Part shown: one piece after another, positions 30,647 through 42,684 of the stretch | Layout: each line of letters opens with the position of its first letter | How positions within the stretch are numbered: position 1 is the first letter of the stretch | Origin: Sphingobacteriaceae bacterium | GTDB lineage: Bacteria > Bacteroidota > Bacteroidia > B-17B0 > Aurantibacillaceae | Assembly: GCA_947453445.1 (NCBI GenBank) | Contig: CANGGP010000004.1 | Coordinates: 43,484-107,483 of the forward strand | Direction: 5' to 3' | DNA: 64,000 nt | Made by a program: the position numbers and the translations under genes | The notes under the pieces: generated by a model | Seen by the model: the letters and a program-made list of their open reading frames with translations, nothing else | What the model was told of the DNA's origin: nothing | The model's database searches: none

Positions 30647-31015
30647 ATGGCAGATATAAAAGCAATCGCTGAATCATTAGTAAGCTTAACAGTAAAAGAA
30701 GTACAGGAATTAGCAACTGTATTAAAAGATCAATACGGAATCGAACCTGCTGCTGCTGCAGTAGTTGTTGCAGGTGGCGGTGGCGCAGAAGCCGCAGCTG
30801 TTAAAACAACTTTTGATGTAATCCTTAAAGAAGCAGGTGCTGCTAAATTAGGTGTTGTAAAAGTTGTAAAAGACTTAACAGGCTTAGGCTTGAAAGAAGC
30901 AAAAGATTTAGTTGACGGTGCTCCAAAACCGGTTAAAGAAGGTATTGGTAAAGAAGAAGCTGAAGCAATTAAAAAAGCTTTAGAAGAAGCTGGTGCTAAA
31001 GTTGAAGTGAAGTAA
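30647..31015 (+). CDS. rplL: 50S ribosomal protein L7/L12
   Basis: Ala-rich hinge; [36 protein letters not shown]. Confidence 0.98.
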   Translation: MADIKAIAESLVSLTVKEVQELATVLKDQYGIEPAAAAVVVAGGGGAEAAAVKTTFDVILKEAGAAKLGVVKVVKDLTGLGLKEAKDLVDGAPKPVKEGIGKEEAEAIKKALEEAGAKVEVK

Positions 31016-31051
31016 TTCACCCAAACAATTTTTGGGTAGCCAAAATGAAAT

Positions 31052-31082
31052 ACCGCCATATTGCAACAATCAATATGGCGGT
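31052..31082 (+). promoter_or_regulatory. rplL-rpoB intergenic hairpin (attenuator or processing site)
   Basis: accgccatattg-caacaat-caatatggcggt perfect 12 bp stem, with cccttttttaat downstream. Confidence 0.65.
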
Positions 31083-31156
31083 TATTCAACCCTTTTTTAA
31101 TAAAATAGCCGGAACTAATTAAGTCATAATTGTATTAACGTAATAACTAATTTACA

Positions 31157-34100
31157 TTGGCTGCAAGTACAAAAAATTTAAAACGAGTAAATTTCTCGTC
31201 AAACAAATTTCCAATCGAATATCCAGATTTTCTTGATATTCAGTTAAAATCCTTCCAGGATTTTTTCCAACTCGAAACAACACCTGAAAACCGTAAAAAA
31301 GAAGGGTTATTCAAAGTGTTTGCCGAGAATTTCCCAATTTCCGATGCACGCAACAATTTCGTGCTGGAATTTAAGGATTATTACATTGACCCGCCTCGCT
31401 ACGCCATCGATGAGTGTATCGAACGCGGATTAACCTATTCTGTTCCTTTAAAGGCTAAATTATACCTTTATTGTACAGATCCTGAACATGAAGATTTTGA
31501 ACCTATTATGCAAGATGTGTATTTGGGAACCATCCCTTACATGTCGCCTAAAGGTTCATTTATTATAAACGGTGCCGAACGCGTAATTGTATCTCAATTA
31601 CACCGTTCTCCGGGTGTGTTTTTCGGCCAAAGCCGTCACGCCAACGGAACAAAATTATACAGCGCACGCGTTATTCCATTTAAAGGCAGCTGGATCGAAT
31701 TCGCAACCGACATCAACAATGTGATGTACGCATACATCGATCGTAAGAAAAAGCTTCCGGTAACCACATTGTTACGCGCCATTGGTTTTGAGAGTGATAA
31801 ACAAATTCTCGAAATTTTTGGTTTAGCCGATGAAGTGAAAGTTAGCAAAGCCGGTCTTAAACGTGAAGTGGGTCGTAAATTAGCCGCCCGTGTTTTAAAA
31901 ACATGGTTGGAAGATTTCGTTGACGAAGATACCGGAGAAGTTGTTTCAATTGAAAGAAATGAAGTGGTATTAGACCGCGAAACTTTGTTGGAAGATGAAC
32001 ACATCGACCTTATCGTTGACGCTGGTGTAAAATCAATCATCTTACACAAACAAGATGTAAATACAGCTGATTTTGCCATCATCTACAACACCCTTCAAAA
32101 AGATTCAACCAATTCTGAAAAAGAAGCCATTGAATTTATTTACCGCTTATTACGTAACGCCGAACCACCTGATGAAGAAACAGCACGCGGCGTTATCGAT
32201 AAATTATTTTTCTCCGACAAACGTTACGATTTAGGTGAAGTTGGTCGTTACCGCATCAACAAAAAGTTGGGCTTAAACATCCCTGCCGAAATTCGTGTAT
32301 TAACGAAGGAAGACATGATTTTGATTATTAAATATCTAATTGAATTAATCAATTCAAAAACAGATGTTGATGATATCGATCACTTGTCGAACCGTCGTGT
32401 ACGTACCGTTGGTGAACAATTGTATTCTCAATTTGGTGTTGGTTTAGCCCGTATGGCTCGTACCATCCGCGAACGCATGAATGTGCGCGACAACGAGGTG
32501 TTTACGCCTACCGACTTAATCAACGCAAAAACATTAAGCTCTGTTATTAACTCTTTCTTCGGAACCAACCAGTTATCTCAGTTCATGGATCAAACAAATC
32601 CATTGTCTGAAATTACCCACAAGCGTCGTTTATCGGCACTCGGGCCAGGTGGTTTAAGTCGCGAACGCGCGGGCTTTGAGGTTCGTGACGTTCACTACAC
32701 CCACTACGGTCGTTTGTGTACCATCGAAACACCTGAAGGTCCAAACATCGGTTTGATTTCGTCTTTGTGCGTTTACGCCAAAGTGAACAAGTTAGGTTTC
32801 ATTGAAACCCCTTACCGCAGCGTTACCAATGGTAAATTGGACATCAACAAACCAATTACTTATTTAACAGCTGAAGAAGAAGATCAAAAAAATATTGCGC
32901 AAGCAAACGTTGATTTAGATGATAAAGGAAATATTAAAACCAAAAAAGTAACTGCACGTTACGAAGGTGATTTCCCTATTCTAGAGCCTGAAAAAGTGCA
33001 TTTGATGGACATTGCGCCAAATCAAATTGCATCCATCGCGGCTTCTTTAATTCCTTTCTTGGAACATGATGATGCTAACCGCGCCTTAATGGGTTCAAAC
33101 ATGCAACGTCAAGCTGTTCCATTATTGCGTCCACAAGCCCCAATCGTTGGTACCGGTATCGAAGCACGTGTTGCTGAAGATAGCCGCGTATTAATCAATG
33201 CTGAAGGCGAAGGTATAGTTGAATATGTTGATGCACGCGAAATCGTGATCCGTTACAACCGCAACGAAGAAGAAAAATTAGTAAGCTTCGAAGGTGATGT
33301 AAAAGCATACAAGCTCACCAAATTCCAAAAAACCAACCAAAGCACCACCATGAACTTAAAACCAATCGTGAAGAAAGGTGATAAAGTTTCAAGAGGTCAG
33401 GTATTGTGCGAAGGTTATGCTACACAAGATGGTGAATTGGCCTTGGGCCGTAACTTAAAAGTGGCCTTCATGCCATGGAAAGGTTACAACTTTGAAGATG
33501 CGATCGTAATCAACGAAAAAATTGTTCGTGATGATATTTTCACTTCAATTCACATCGATGAATATACTTTAGAAGTTCGCGATACCAAACGTGGTATGGA
33601 AGAACTTACACCTGATATCCCTAACGTAAGCGAAGATGCTACAAAGGATTTAGATGAAAAAGGTATTATCCGCATTGGTGCTGAAGTAAAAGAAGGCGAT
33701 ATCTTAATCGGTAAAATAACCCCTAAAGGTGAAACCGATCCGTCGCCGGAAGAGAAATTATTACGTGCCATTTTTGGTGATAAAGCCGGTGACGTGAAAG
33801 ATGCTTCATTGCGTGTTTCTCCTTCTATCAAAGGTGTTATCGTTGATAAAAAATTATTCTCACGCGTTATTAAAGATAAAAAAGCCAAAGCCGAAGAAAA
33901 ACCATTGGTTGAAAAACTGGATTCTGACTACGAAAAAAATAATTACAACTTAAAATTAAAATTAGTTGACAAATTATTCGTGTTAGTAAATGGCCGTACT
34001 TCACAAGGTGTTACCAATATTTTGGGTGAAGAAGTAGTGCCTCGCGGTACCAAATTCACACAAAAATTATTGGAGCGTATTGATTATAGCGAAGTAAATC

Positions 34101-34969
34101 CGGGTAACTGGACAACGGATAAAGATAAAAATGAACAAATCGAAAGATTGTTGCATAACTTCTTAATCCAATACAACGATTATTTAGGAAAATACAAACG
34201 CGAAAAATTCCAAATTACTGTTGGTGACGAGTTACCAAATGGTATCGTGCAATTGGCCAAAGTTTACATCGCTCAAAAACGTAAGTTAAAAGTGGGTGAT
34301 AAAATGGCGGGTCGTCACGGTAACAAAGGTATCGTTGCCCGTATCGTAAAAGAAGAAGACATGCCTTTCTTAGAAGATGGCACTCCGGTTGATATCGTTT
34401 TAAATCCATTGGGCGTACCTTCGCGTATGAACTTGGGTCAGATTTATGAAACTGTACTGGCATGGGCCGGTGATAAGTTAGGTTTAAAGTTCTCAACACC
34501 TATTTTTGATGGTGCAACCGTTGACCAAATTGACGAATACACCAAAAAAGCAGGCTTACCACAATATGGTCGTACTTACTTGTACGATGGTGGAACCGGA
34601 GAGCGTTTTGATCAACCTGCAACAGTGGGTATCATTTACATGCTTAAATTGGGTCACATGGTGGATGATAAGATGCATGCCCGTTCAATCGGACCTTACT
34701 CATTAATTACACAACAACCATTGGGCGGTAAAGCACAATTTGGTGGTCAGCGTTTTGGTGAGATGGAAGTTTGGGCTTTGGAAGCATACGGTGCAGCCAA
34801 TGTGTTACAAGAATTATTAACTGTTAAGTCGGATGATGTGACTGGCCGTGCAAAAGCTTATGAAGCCATTGTAAAAGGTGAAAACATCCCTACTCCGGGC
34901 ATACCTGAGTCATTCAACGTATTGCTCCATGAGTTAAAAGGCTTGGCATTAGATATTACTATGGACTAA
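31157..34969 (+). CDS. rpoB: DNA-directed RNA polymerase subunit beta
   Basis: [56 protein letters not shown]; start codon TTG. Confidence 0.98.
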   Translation: MAASTKNLKRVNFSSNKFPIEYPDFLDIQLKSFQDFFQLETTPENRKKEGLFKVFAENFPISDARNNFVLEFKDYYIDPPRYAIDECIERGLTYSVPLKAKLYLYCTDPEHEDFEPIMQDVYLGTIPYMSPKGSFIINGAERVIVSQLHRSPGVFFGQSRHANGTKLYSARVIPFKGSWIEFATDINNVMYAYIDRKKKLPVTTLLRAIGFESDKQILEIFGLADEVKVSKAGLKREVGRKLAARVLKTWLEDFVDEDTGEVVSIERNEVVLDRETLLEDEHIDLIVDAGVKSIILHKQDVNTADFAIIYNTLQKDSTNSEKEAIEFIYRLLRNAEPPDEETARGVIDKLFFSDKRYDLGEVGRYRINKKLGLNIPAEIRVLTKEDMILIIKYLIELINSKTDVDDIDHLSNRRVRTVGEQLYSQFGVGLARMARTIRERMNVRDNEVFTPTDLINAKTLSSVINSFFGTNQLSQFMDQTNPLSEITHKRRLSALGPGGLSRERAGFEVRDVHYTHYGRLCTIETPEGPNIGLISSLCVYAKVNKLGFIETPYRSVTNGKLDINKPITYLTAEEEDQKNIAQANVDLDDKGNIKTKKVTARYEGDFPILEPEKVHLMDIAPNQIASIAASLIPFLEHDDANRALMGSNMQRQAVPLLRPQAPIVGTGIEARVAEDSRVLINAEGEGIVEYVDAREIVIRYNRNEEEKLVSFEGDVKAYKLTKFQKTNQSTTMNLKPIVKKGDKVSRGQVLCEGYATQDGELALGRNLKVAFMPWKGYNFEDAIVINEKIVRDDIFTSIHIDEYTLEVRDTKRGMEELTPDIPNVSEDATKDLDEKGIIRIGAEVKEGDILIGKITPKGETDPSPEEKLLRAIFGDKAGDVKDASLRVSPSIKGVIVDKKLFSRVIKDKKAKAEEKPLVEKLDSDYEKNNYNLKLKLVDKLFVLVNGRTSQGVTNILGEEVVPRGTKFTQKLLERIDYSEVNPGNWTTDKDKNEQIERLLHNFLIQYNDYLGKYKREKFQITVGDELPNGIVQLAKVYIAQKRKLKVGDKMAGRHGNKGIVARIVKEEDMPFLEDGTPVDIVLNPLGVPSRMNLGQIYETVLAWAGDKLGLKFSTPIFDGATVDQIDEYTKKAGLPQYGRTYLYDGGTGERFDQPATVGIIYMLKLGHMVDDKMHARSIGPYSLITQQPLGGKAQFGGQRFGEMEVWALEAYGAANVLQELLTVKSDDVTGRAKAYEAIVKGENIPTPGIPESFNVLLHELKGLALDITMD

Positions 34970-34976
34970 AAAGTTC

Positions 34977-35013
34977 ACTTAAAGCGATGCTTGAATAAAG
35001 TATCGCTTTAAGT
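34977..35013 (+). promoter_or_regulatory. rpoB-rpoC intergenic hairpin
   Basis: acttaaagcgat...atcgctttaagt perfect 12 bp stem; a second smaller hairpin tcatgc...gcatga at 35017-35040. Confidence 0.6.
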
Positions 35014-35090
35014 AACTCATGCTTCGCTAACTCAGCATGACAAAAAAGAGTGAGAAAAAATTTCACTAACGAAAAATCATCATAATTAAC

Positions 35091-38000
35091 ATGGCGTTAA
35101 GAAGAGATAACAAACAAAAATCAAATTTCTCAAGAATCACCATCAGTTTAGCTTCGCCAGAAACCATTCTGCGTCGTTCAAGCGGTGAGGTTTTGAAACC
35201 TGAAACCATTAACTACCGTACTTACAAGCCTGAAAGAGATGGTTTGTTTTGCGAACGTATTTTTGGTCCGGTAAAAGATTACGAATGTCATTGCGGTAAA
35301 TACAAGCGCATTCGTTACAAAGGCATTGTTTGCGACCGTTGCGGAGTTGAAGTTACAGAGAAGAAGGTTCGTCGCGAGCGCATGGGTCATATCAACTTGG
35401 TAGTGCCTGTTGCACACATTTGGTATTTCCGTTCATTGCCTAACAAAATTGGTTACTTGTTGGGCTTACCAACAAAAAAATTAGACATGATTATTTACTA
35501 CGAACGTTATGTAGTAATCAATGCCGGTATTGCAGCCGAAAACGGTGTAAGTTATTTGGATTTCTTAACGGAAGAAGAATACCTCAACATTGTTGATACC
35601 TTGCCAAAAGAAAACAATTTGTTGGATGAAAATGATCCAAATAAATTTGTGGCGAAGATGGGTGCTGAAGCCGTTCAAGATTTATTGGCCCGCTTAAATT
35701 TGGATGAATTATCTTACGATTTACGCCACAAAGCCAACACTGAAACTTCTCAACAACGTAAAAATGAAGCCCTTAAGCGTCTTCAAGTAATTGAAGCCTT
35801 CAGACAAGCCAATCAAAACGTGGTGAATAAGCCTGAGTGGATGATTGTTAAAGTTGTGCCGGTTATTCCGCCTGAACTTCGTCCTTTGGTGCCATTGGAT
35901 GGTGGTCGTTTCGCCACTTCCGATTTAAATGATTTATACCGTCGTGTGATTATTCGTAACAACCGTTTAAAGCGTTTAATTGAAATTAAAGCGCCCGATG
36001 TAATCTTACGTAACGAAAAACGTATGTTACAAGAATCGGTTGATTCATTGTTCGATAATTCACGTAAATCCAATGCCGTTAAAACCGATAGCAACCGTCC
36101 TTTAAAATCATTATCTGATTCATTAAAAGGTAAACAAGGTCGCTTCCGTCAAAACTTATTGGGTAAACGTGTAGATTATTCGGCACGTTCGGTAATTGTT
36201 GTAGGACCTGAATTAAAATTACACGAATGCGGATTGCCAAAAGAAATGGCAGCTGAATTATTCAAACCATTTATCATTCGTAAAATGATTGAGCGTGGTA
36301 TTGTTAAAACAGTAAAATCAGCAAAGAAAATAGTTGACAAAAAAGAACCAATTGTTTGGGATATTTTGGAAAACGCTTTAAAAGGACATCCTGTTTTATT
36401 AAACCGTGCCCCAACCTTACACAGATTAGGTATTCAAGCTTTCCAACCAAAATTAATTGAAGGTAAAGCCATTCAATTACATCCATTGGTTTGTACAGCC
36501 TTTAATGCCGATTTCGACGGTGATCAAATGGCGGTGCACGTGCCATTAGGAAACGCAGCCATTTTGGAAGCGCAAATCTTAATGTTGGCATCGCATAACA
36601 TTTTAAATCCTTCAAACGGTGCGCCGGTTGCTGTACCTTCTCAGGATATGGTGCTTGGTTTATATTACTTAACCAAATCGAAAAAGAATTTACCGAACGA
36701 CGTTGTAAAAGGCGAAGGTAAAATTTTCTATAGCGCTGAAGAGGTAGTAATTGCTGTGAATGAAAAGAGTGTGGATTTACATGCTCAAATCAAAATAAAA
36801 ATCACCAATGCTTTGGAAGGCGATAAATTGGTAAACAAAATTATTGATACCACTGCCGGCCGCGTGTTATTTAACATTGTAGTGCCTCATGAAGTAGGTT
36901 ATATCAACGAATTATTGACCAAAAAATCTCTTCGCGACATCATTGGTATGGTGGTGAAGAAAACAGGTATGGCTAAAACAGCCAAGTTTTTAGATGATAT
37001 TAAGGAATTAGGTTTCCGCACAGCCTTCAAAGGTGGTTTATCATTTAACTTGGGTGACATTCAAACGCCTCCTGAAAAAATGAAAATTATTGATGAATCA
37101 CAAGTGTTGGTTGATGAAGTAATCAGCAACTACAACATGGGTTTCATCACCAACAACGAGCGTTACAACCAAATTATTGATATTTGGACGCATACCAACT
37201 CGAAAGTAACCAAAAAAGTGTTGGATACTTTGAGCAACGACCGTCAAGGCTTTAATCCGGTGTTTATGATGTTGGATTCAGGTGCTCGTGGTAGTAAGGA
37301 ACAAATTAAGCAGTTGAGCGGTATGCGCGGTTTGATGGCAAAACCTCAAAAAGCAGGTGATACCACCACTTCAATTATCGAGAATCCTGTATTATCGAAT
37401 TTCCGTGAAGGTTTATCCATTTTAGAATACTTTATTTCAACCCACGGTGCACGTAAAGGTTTGGCCGATACGGCCCTTAAAACAGCCGATGCGGGTTACT
37501 TAACCCGTCGTTTGGTTGACGTTGCACAAGATGTAATCATCAACGAATCTGATTGCGGTACCCTTCGTGGTTTAAGCATGACAGCTTTGAAAAATAACGA
37601 TGATGTAGTTGAAACATTATATGATAGAATTTTAGGTCGTACTTCTGTTTCTGATGTATTCCATCCAACAACAGGTGAGTTAATTCTTGCCGGTGGTGAA
37701 GTAATTACTGAAGACATTGCAGCCATTATCGACAAATCGCCTATTGAAACTGTTGACATTCGTTCGGTATTAACCTGCGAAAGTCGCTCTGGTGTTTGTG
37801 CTAAATGTTATGGCCGTAACTTGGCTAACGGACGCATTGTTCAGTTAGGTGAAGCAGTAGGTGTAATTGCAGCACAATCAATTGGTGAGCCGGGTACACA
37901 GTTAACATTGCGTACATTCCACGTGGGTGGTACAGCAAGTAACACGGCTGCATCAAGCAGCTTGGTTGCAAAATACGATGGTATCCTTGAAATCGATGAA

Positions 38001-39386
38001 TTACGTACTGTTGAGCGTGTAAACGCAGAAGGCAGCAAAGTAAACATCGTAATTGGCCGTTCAACCGAAATGCGCATTATTGATCTTAACACTGGTATTA
38101 CCTTAACAACCGGTAACGTTCCTTATGGTTCGAACTTGTATGTTAAACCGGGTGCAAAAGTGAAAAAAGGCGACTTGGTATGTGATTGGGATCCATACAA
38201 CGCTGTTATCGTATCCGAATTTGGTGGTACAGTTGAATTCGAACACATTAAAGAAAACGTAACCTTCCGTGAAGAAAGTGATGAACAAACAGGTTTCCGC
38301 GAAAAAGTAATTATTGAAAGCCGCGATAAAACCATGAGTCCACTCATTCGTATCGTAGATAAAAAAGGTGAATCATTAAAATCATACAATATTCCGGTAA
38401 GTGCCCACATCATTATTGCTGAAGGCGCGAAAATTGAACCGGGTCAAATTTTGGTGAAGATTCCTCGTGTTACCGGTAAAACAGGTGATATCACTGGTGG
38501 TTTACCGCGTGTAACTGAATTATTCGAAGCACGTAACCCAAGTAATCCTGCTGTAGTAAGTGAGATTGACGGTATCGTTTCTTTCGGAAAAATTAAACGT
38601 GGTAACCGTGAAGTAGTAGTTGAAGCGAAAACAGGCGAACAACGTCGTTATTTGGTGAACTTAAGTAAACACATTTTGGTTCAAGAAAACGATTTCGTGA
38701 AAGCCGGTGATGCTTTATCTGATGGCGCTATCAGCCCTGGTGATATTTTAGCAATTAAAGGCCCTACAGCTGTTCAAGAATATTTGGTGAATGAAATTCA
38801 AGAGGTATACCGTTTACAAGGTCAAAAATTAAACGATAAACACTTCGAAACCATTGTTCGTCAAATGATGCGTAAGGTTGAAATTGTTGATCCGGGCGAT
38901 ACCATGTTCTTAGAACAACAACTAATTAACAAAGCTGATTTTATGTCGGAAAACGACGCTATTTTTGGTAAAAAAGTAGTGATTGAACCGGGCGACAGCG
39001 GCGAAGTAAAACGTGGTCAAATTATTACTGCGCGTAAATTACGTGACGAGAACTCTGTTCTAAGACGTAAAGACAAGAAGTTAATTGAAGCCCGTGATGC
39101 AGTTCCTGCAACAGCGAACCCAATTTTACAAGGTATTACACGTGCCTCTTTACAAACCAACAGTTGGATTTCTGCAGCCTCTTTCCAGGAAACAACCAAG
39201 GTGTTAAACGAAGCCGCTGTAAACGGAAAAGTAGATACATTGTTAGGATTAAAAGAAAACGTAATTGTTGGACATTTAATTCCTGCTGGTACCGGCTTAC
39301 GTCAATACGAAAAATTAGTGGTTGGCAGCAAAGAAGAATACGAACGCTTAATGGCCAGCAAACAAGAAGTTGGCGAAGAAGTATAA
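35091..39386 (+). CDS. rpoC: DNA-directed RNA polymerase subunit beta'
   Basis: [41 protein letters not shown]. Confidence 0.99.
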   Translation: MALRRDNKQKSNFSRITISLASPETILRRSSGEVLKPETINYRTYKPERDGLFCERIFGPVKDYECHCGKYKRIRYKGIVCDRCGVEVTEKKVRRERMGHINLVVPVAHIWYFRSLPNKIGYLLGLPTKKLDMIIYYERYVVINAGIAAENGVSYLDFLTEEEYLNIVDTLPKENNLLDENDPNKFVAKMGAEAVQDLLARLNLDELSYDLRHKANTETSQQRKNEALKRLQVIEAFRQANQNVVNKPEWMIVKVVPVIPPELRPLVPLDGGRFATSDLNDLYRRVIIRNNRLKRLIEIKAPDVILRNEKRMLQESVDSLFDNSRKSNAVKTDSNRPLKSLSDSLKGKQGRFRQNLLGKRVDYSARSVIVVGPELKLHECGLPKEMAAELFKPFIIRKMIERGIVKTVKSAKKIVDKKEPIVWDILENALKGHPVLLNRAPTLHRLGIQAFQPKLIEGKAIQLHPLVCTAFNADFDGDQMAVHVPLGNAAILEAQILMLASHNILNPSNGAPVAVPSQDMVLGLYYLTKSKKNLPNDVVKGEGKIFYSAEEVVIAVNEKSVDLHAQIKIKITNALEGDKLVNKIIDTTAGRVLFNIVVPHEVGYINELLTKKSLRDIIGMVVKKTGMAKTAKFLDDIKELGFRTAFKGGLSFNLGDIQTPPEKMKIIDESQVLVDEVISNYNMGFITNNERYNQIIDIWTHTNSKVTKKVLDTLSNDRQGFNPVFMMLDSGARGSKEQIKQLSGMRGLMAKPQKAGDTTTSIIENPVLSNFREGLSILEYFISTHGARKGLADTALKTADAGYLTRRLVDVAQDVIINESDCGTLRGLSMTALKNNDDVVETLYDRILGRTSVSDVFHPTTGELILAGGEVITEDIAAIIDKSPIETVDIRSVLTCESRSGVCAKCYGRNLANGRIVQLGEAVGVIAAQSIGEPGTQLTLRTFHVGGTASNTAASSSLVAKYDGILEIDELRTVERVNAEGSKVNIVIGRSTEMRIIDLNTGITLTTGNVPYGSNLYVKPGAKVKKGDLVCDWDPYNAVIVSEFGGTVEFEHIKENVTFREESDEQTGFREKVIIESRDKTMSPLIRIVDKKGESLKSYNIPVSAHIIIAEGAKIEPGQILVKIPRVTGKTGDITGGLPRVTELFEARNPSNPAVVSEIDGIVSFGKIKRGNREVVVEAKTGEQRRYLVNLSKHILVQENDFVKAGDALSDGAISPGDILAIKGPTAVQEYLVNEIQEVYRLQGQKLNDKHFETIVRQMMRKVEIVDPGDTMFLEQQLINKADFMSENDAIFGKKVVIEPGDSGEVKRGQIITARKLRDENSVLRRKDKKLIEARDAVPATANPILQGITRASLQTNSWISAASFQETTKVLNEAAVNGKVDTLLGLKENVIVGHLIPAGTGLRQYEKLVVGSKEEYERLMASKQEVGEEV

Positions 39387-39407
39387 TTCATTTCTAAATT
39401 ATATTTT

Positions 39408-39438
39408 AAAAAACCCCACTTAATAAGTGGGGTTTTTT
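39408..39438 (+). terminator. rpoC terminator
   Basis: aaaaaaccccactt-aat-aagtggggtttttt. Confidence 0.9.
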
Positions 39439-39494
39439 TATTGTGGTTTAATTGAAGAGTATTAATTTCGTTAAAAATTTCAATTGTTTAAACG

Positions 39495-40178
39495 ATGAAT
39501 TCGCAGCTTCATCCTTTAGAAATAATCATTACCGGCGACGGATCGCCAAGCCTTATCAACAAAGCCTTACAAGCCACTTACCATTCGAAGCATGGGGCCA
39601 TACAAGAAAGCAAACATATTTTTATTCAACATGGACTAATACCTGCCATTGAAAAATTTGGGCACAAACTGTCGTTATTTGAACTAGGCTTTGGCACCGG
39701 TTTAAATGCGATTCTAAGCGCCATAGAGGCTTCAAAAAACCATTGGCAATTGCATTACACAGGTATAGAGAAATTTCCGCTTAATAAAGACCTTTATAAG
39801 GCTTTACATCTCGAAAAACAATTTGATATGGAGCAGCACCACATTGTGCAAAATATTTTGGAGAGTAAATGGCAACAATGGCAAAGCGTTTCGTCGCATT
39901 TTCAAATAAAAAAAGTACAAGGCGACATTTTGGATTATCCATTCGATACAAATTATCACCTCATTTATTTTGATGCCTTTGCCCCTGAAACAAATCCTGA
40001 ATTATGGTCGAAAGATATTTTGGAAAAAGTGTATAGGTTTATGCTTCAGGGCGGCATCATGGTTACTTTTTGTGCCAAAGGCAGTTTTAAACGGCAACTT
40101 AAAGATATTGGCTTTAAAGTTGAATCCATAAAAGGTCCGCCGGGCAAACGCGAAATGACCAGGGCCATTAAAATTTAA
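39495..40178 (+). CDS. mnmD: MnmD-like tRNA (5-methylaminomethyl-2-thiouridine)-methyltransferase
   Basis: LFELGFGTGLNAILS, YFDAFAPETNPELWSKDIL, TFCAKGSFKRQLKDIGF; no FAD oxidase domain. Confidence 0.85.
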   Translation: MNSQLHPLEIIITGDGSPSLINKALQATYHSKHGAIQESKHIFIQHGLIPAIEKFGHKLSLFELGFGTGLNAILSAIEASKNHWQLHYTGIEKFPLNKDLYKALHLEKQFDMEQHHIVQNILESKWQQWQSVSSHFQIKKVQGDILDYPFDTNYHLIYFDAFAPETNPELWSKDILEKVYRFMLQGGIMVTFCAKGSFKRQLKDIGFKVESIKGPPGKREMTRAIKI

Positions 40179-40244
40179 TCTGCTTTTATTCTGCTGAAAA
40201 AAAGGGTAATCAATAATTATGTTGTTTATCCTTACCTTTGTTAG

Positions 40245-41096
40245 ATGTTAACGATTCAACCAAAAGACCTTACGGTAATGCAAATTCAGAAGTATTTGCA
40301 AAACGCCATCGCCCCCCGCCCTATTTGCTTTGCCAGCACCATTAGTTTGAATGGCGAACCGAATTTAGCGCCATTCAGTTTTTTTAATATGTTCTCCTCA
40401 AATCCCCCAATTTTGGTTTTTTCGCCGGCTTACAGCGGCAGAACCGGGGCGCCAAAGGATACCCTTTTAAATGTAAAAGAAGTGCCTGAGGTGGTGATTA
40501 ATGTGGTGAATTATAACATGGTTCAACAAACGAGTTTAAGTAGTAGTCCTTTTCCAAAAGGCGTAAATGAATTCCTTAAATCAGGCTTCACCCCTATTCC
40601 ATCGGAAGACATTAAACCATTTCGGGTAAAAGAAAGTCCGGTTCAAATTGAATGCAAAGTAATTGAAGTAAAAGAGCTCGGAAAACAAGGAGGAGCAGGC
40701 AATTTGGTGATTTGTGAAGTGCTTAAATTTCACATCAGCGAAACGGTGCTCAACGAAAACAATCAAATCGACACCCACAAGATAGATTTGGTGGCCCGCA
40801 TGGGCGATAATTGGTATTGCCGTGCCAATGGTGATGCCTTGTTTGAGGTTCAAAAACCCATCACCAGTATTGGCATAGGTTATGATGCCATCCCTGATTC
40901 TATAAAACATAGCAAGGTGTTAAGCGGAAATAACTTAGGTTTGTTGGGCAGTGTTGAACAATTACCAAGTGCAGAAGATGTAAGTGCTTTTAAAAAGGGC
41001 TTAAAAAGTTTTAGCAATATTGAAGAGCAACATCGTTATGCGCAAACGCTTTTAGAAATGAATCAAGTGAAGGAAGCATGGATGGTGTTACTTTAA
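40245..41096 (+). CDS. Flavin reductase family protein
   Basis: IAPRPICFASTISLNGEPNLAPFSFFNMFSSNPPILVFSP. Confidence 0.88.
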   Translation: MLTIQPKDLTVMQIQKYLQNAIAPRPICFASTISLNGEPNLAPFSFFNMFSSNPPILVFSPAYSGRTGAPKDTLLNVKEVPEVVINVVNYNMVQQTSLSSSPFPKGVNEFLKSGFTPIPSEDIKPFRVKESPVQIECKVIEVKELGKQGGAGNLVICEVLKFHISETVLNENNQIDTHKIDLVARMGDNWYCRANGDALFEVQKPITSIGIGYDAIPDSIKHSKVLSGNNLGLLGSVEQLPSAEDVSAFKKGLKSFSNIEEQHRYAQTLLEMNQVKEAWMVLL

Positions 41097-41177
41097 TTTA
41101 ATAAAAGTGTTTCTTGCGAATTGATTAATTTGTATAAATTAGAAGCTATTATTTGTAATTCATAAAATCAATATATC

Positions 41178-41564
41178 ATGGAAGTAACAGGAACACTTAA
41201 AGTAAAATTCGATACGCAGAAAGTAAGCGATCGTTTTCAAAAAAGAGAATTTGTATTAACAACGGAAGCCAACACACCCTATCCGCAACACGTTAGTTTT
41301 CAAGTCACACAAGATAAATGCAGCATGTTGGATCAATTTTCGGAAGGCGATGAAATTAAAATCCAATTTAATTTACGTGGCAGAGAATGGAATGGTCCGC
41401 AAGGCGTAAAATATTTTAACACGCTCGAAGCATGGCGTATTGAGCGCATGGCAGCCGGTTCGGCACCTAGTGCAAGCAACACTGCGCAAACTGCATCAAC
41501 AGGTGCAACACCGCCACCGGTGTTTACTGCAAACATTAACGATAACGACGATTTGCCGTTCTAA
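41178..41564 (+). CDS. DUF3127-like ssDNA-binding-fold protein
   Basis: MEVTGTLKVKFDTQKVSDRFQKREFVLTTE...ISFNLRGREWNG-type pattern (IQFNLRGREWNGPQGVKYFNTLEAWRIE) and acidic tail NDNDDLPF. Confidence 0.8.
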   Translation: MEVTGTLKVKFDTQKVSDRFQKREFVLTTEANTPYPQHVSFQVTQDKCSMLDQFSEGDEIKIQFNLRGREWNGPQGVKYFNTLEAWRIERMAAGSAPSASNTAQTASTGATPPPVFTANINDNDDLPF

Positions 41565-41574
41565 CAATTTAAAA

Positions 41575-41627
41575 AAGAGGCAGTCAACAGCAAGAAGAAT
41601 TTATCTTCATTTTGTTTTCTGCCTCTT
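41575..41627. terminator. Long-loop hairpin between DUF3127-like gene and ansA
   Basis: aagaggcag...ctgcctctt followed by aatttttt. Confidence 0.55.
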
Positions 41628-41653
41628 AATTTTTTCCGATTTCCAAAAAAAAT

Positions 41654-42682
41654 ATGCGCAAAAAATCCTCTGTCCTTTTAATCTATACCGGTGGCACCAT
41701 TGGCATGATGCAGGATGCAAAAAGTGGTGAGTTAAAACCATTTGATTTTAAATCGCTCAGCAAACAAATTCCTGAACTTCATAAATTTGATATTGATTTA
41801 AGTGCCATTGCATTTGAAGAACCGATTGATTCGTCGAACATGAATCCTGACATATGGATTGAATTGGTGCAAATCATCCAAAAGAATTACAACAAACACG
41901 ACGGTTTTGTGATCCTGCACGGCAGTGATACCATGAGTTACACAGCTTCAGCTTTAAGCTTTATGTTAGAAAACTTAAACAAACCTGTTGTGTTAACCGG
42001 CTCACAATTACCCATAGGTATTATTCGTACCGACGGAAAAGAAAACTTAATCACAGCCATTGAAATTGCAGGGGCAAAAGAAAAGGGTGAATCCATTATT
42101 CGCGAAGTATGCGTTTATTTTGAATATAAATTATACAGAGGCAACCGAACATTTAAATACAACTCCGCACATTTCGACGCGTTTAAATCCCCAAACTACC
42201 CCGCTTTAGCAGAAGCAGGCGTAAACATTCATTACAATAAAAACGCACGCTTAAAACCCACTAAAAAAGCTTTAATCAGCCATACAAAATTAGATAACGA
42301 CATCACTGTTTTAAAACTGTTTCCCGGTATCAGTAAAAAAATTACTTCAGCCATTTTAAATACACCGGGCATTAAGGCGGTGATCCTCGAAACATTTGGT
42401 GCCGGTAACGCCAGTACCGACGCCTGGTTTACCGATGAATTAAAAAAAGCCATTGCAAAGGGCATCATTATTTTAAACATTACCCAATGTGCCGAAGGTT
42501 CGGTTATACAAGGCATGTACGAAACCAGTGCCCATCTTAAAAAAATTGGGGTGGTGAGCGGAGCCGATTTAACTTTCGAAAGTGCCGTCACCAAACTGAT
42601 GTTTGTACTCGGACAAAAACTAACGCATCAAAAAACAATCGCTTTACTTCAAAAAAATTTGAGGGGCGAATTAAGCAATTAA
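41654..42682 (+). CDS. ansA: Type I L-asparaginase
   Basis: LLIYTGGTIGMMQD, ILHGSDTMSYTASALSFM, VVLTGSQLPI. Confidence 0.93.
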   Translation: MRKKSSVLLIYTGGTIGMMQDAKSGELKPFDFKSLSKQIPELHKFDIDLSAIAFEEPIDSSNMNPDIWIELVQIIQKNYNKHDGFVILHGSDTMSYTASALSFMLENLNKPVVLTGSQLPIGIIRTDGKENLITAIEIAGAKEKGESIIREVCVYFEYKLYRGNRTFKYNSAHFDAFKSPNYPALAEAGVNIHYNKNARLKPTKKALISHTKLDNDITVLKLFPGISKKITSAILNTPGIKAVILETFGAGNASTDAWFTDELKKAIAKGIIILNITQCAEGSVIQGMYETSAHLKKIGVVSGADLTFESAVTKLMFVLGQKLTHQKTIALLQKNLRGELSN

Positions 42683-42684
42683 CC

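Noticed and set aside
31636-32082. Long antisense ORFs inside rpoB, rpoC, rplA, kdsA and other genes
   Set aside because: Shadow frames of strongly conserved coding sequence; no independent support
41178-41564. DUF3127-like protein as a possible phage SSB
   Set aside because: No phage genes nearby; common chromosomal gene in Bacteroidota
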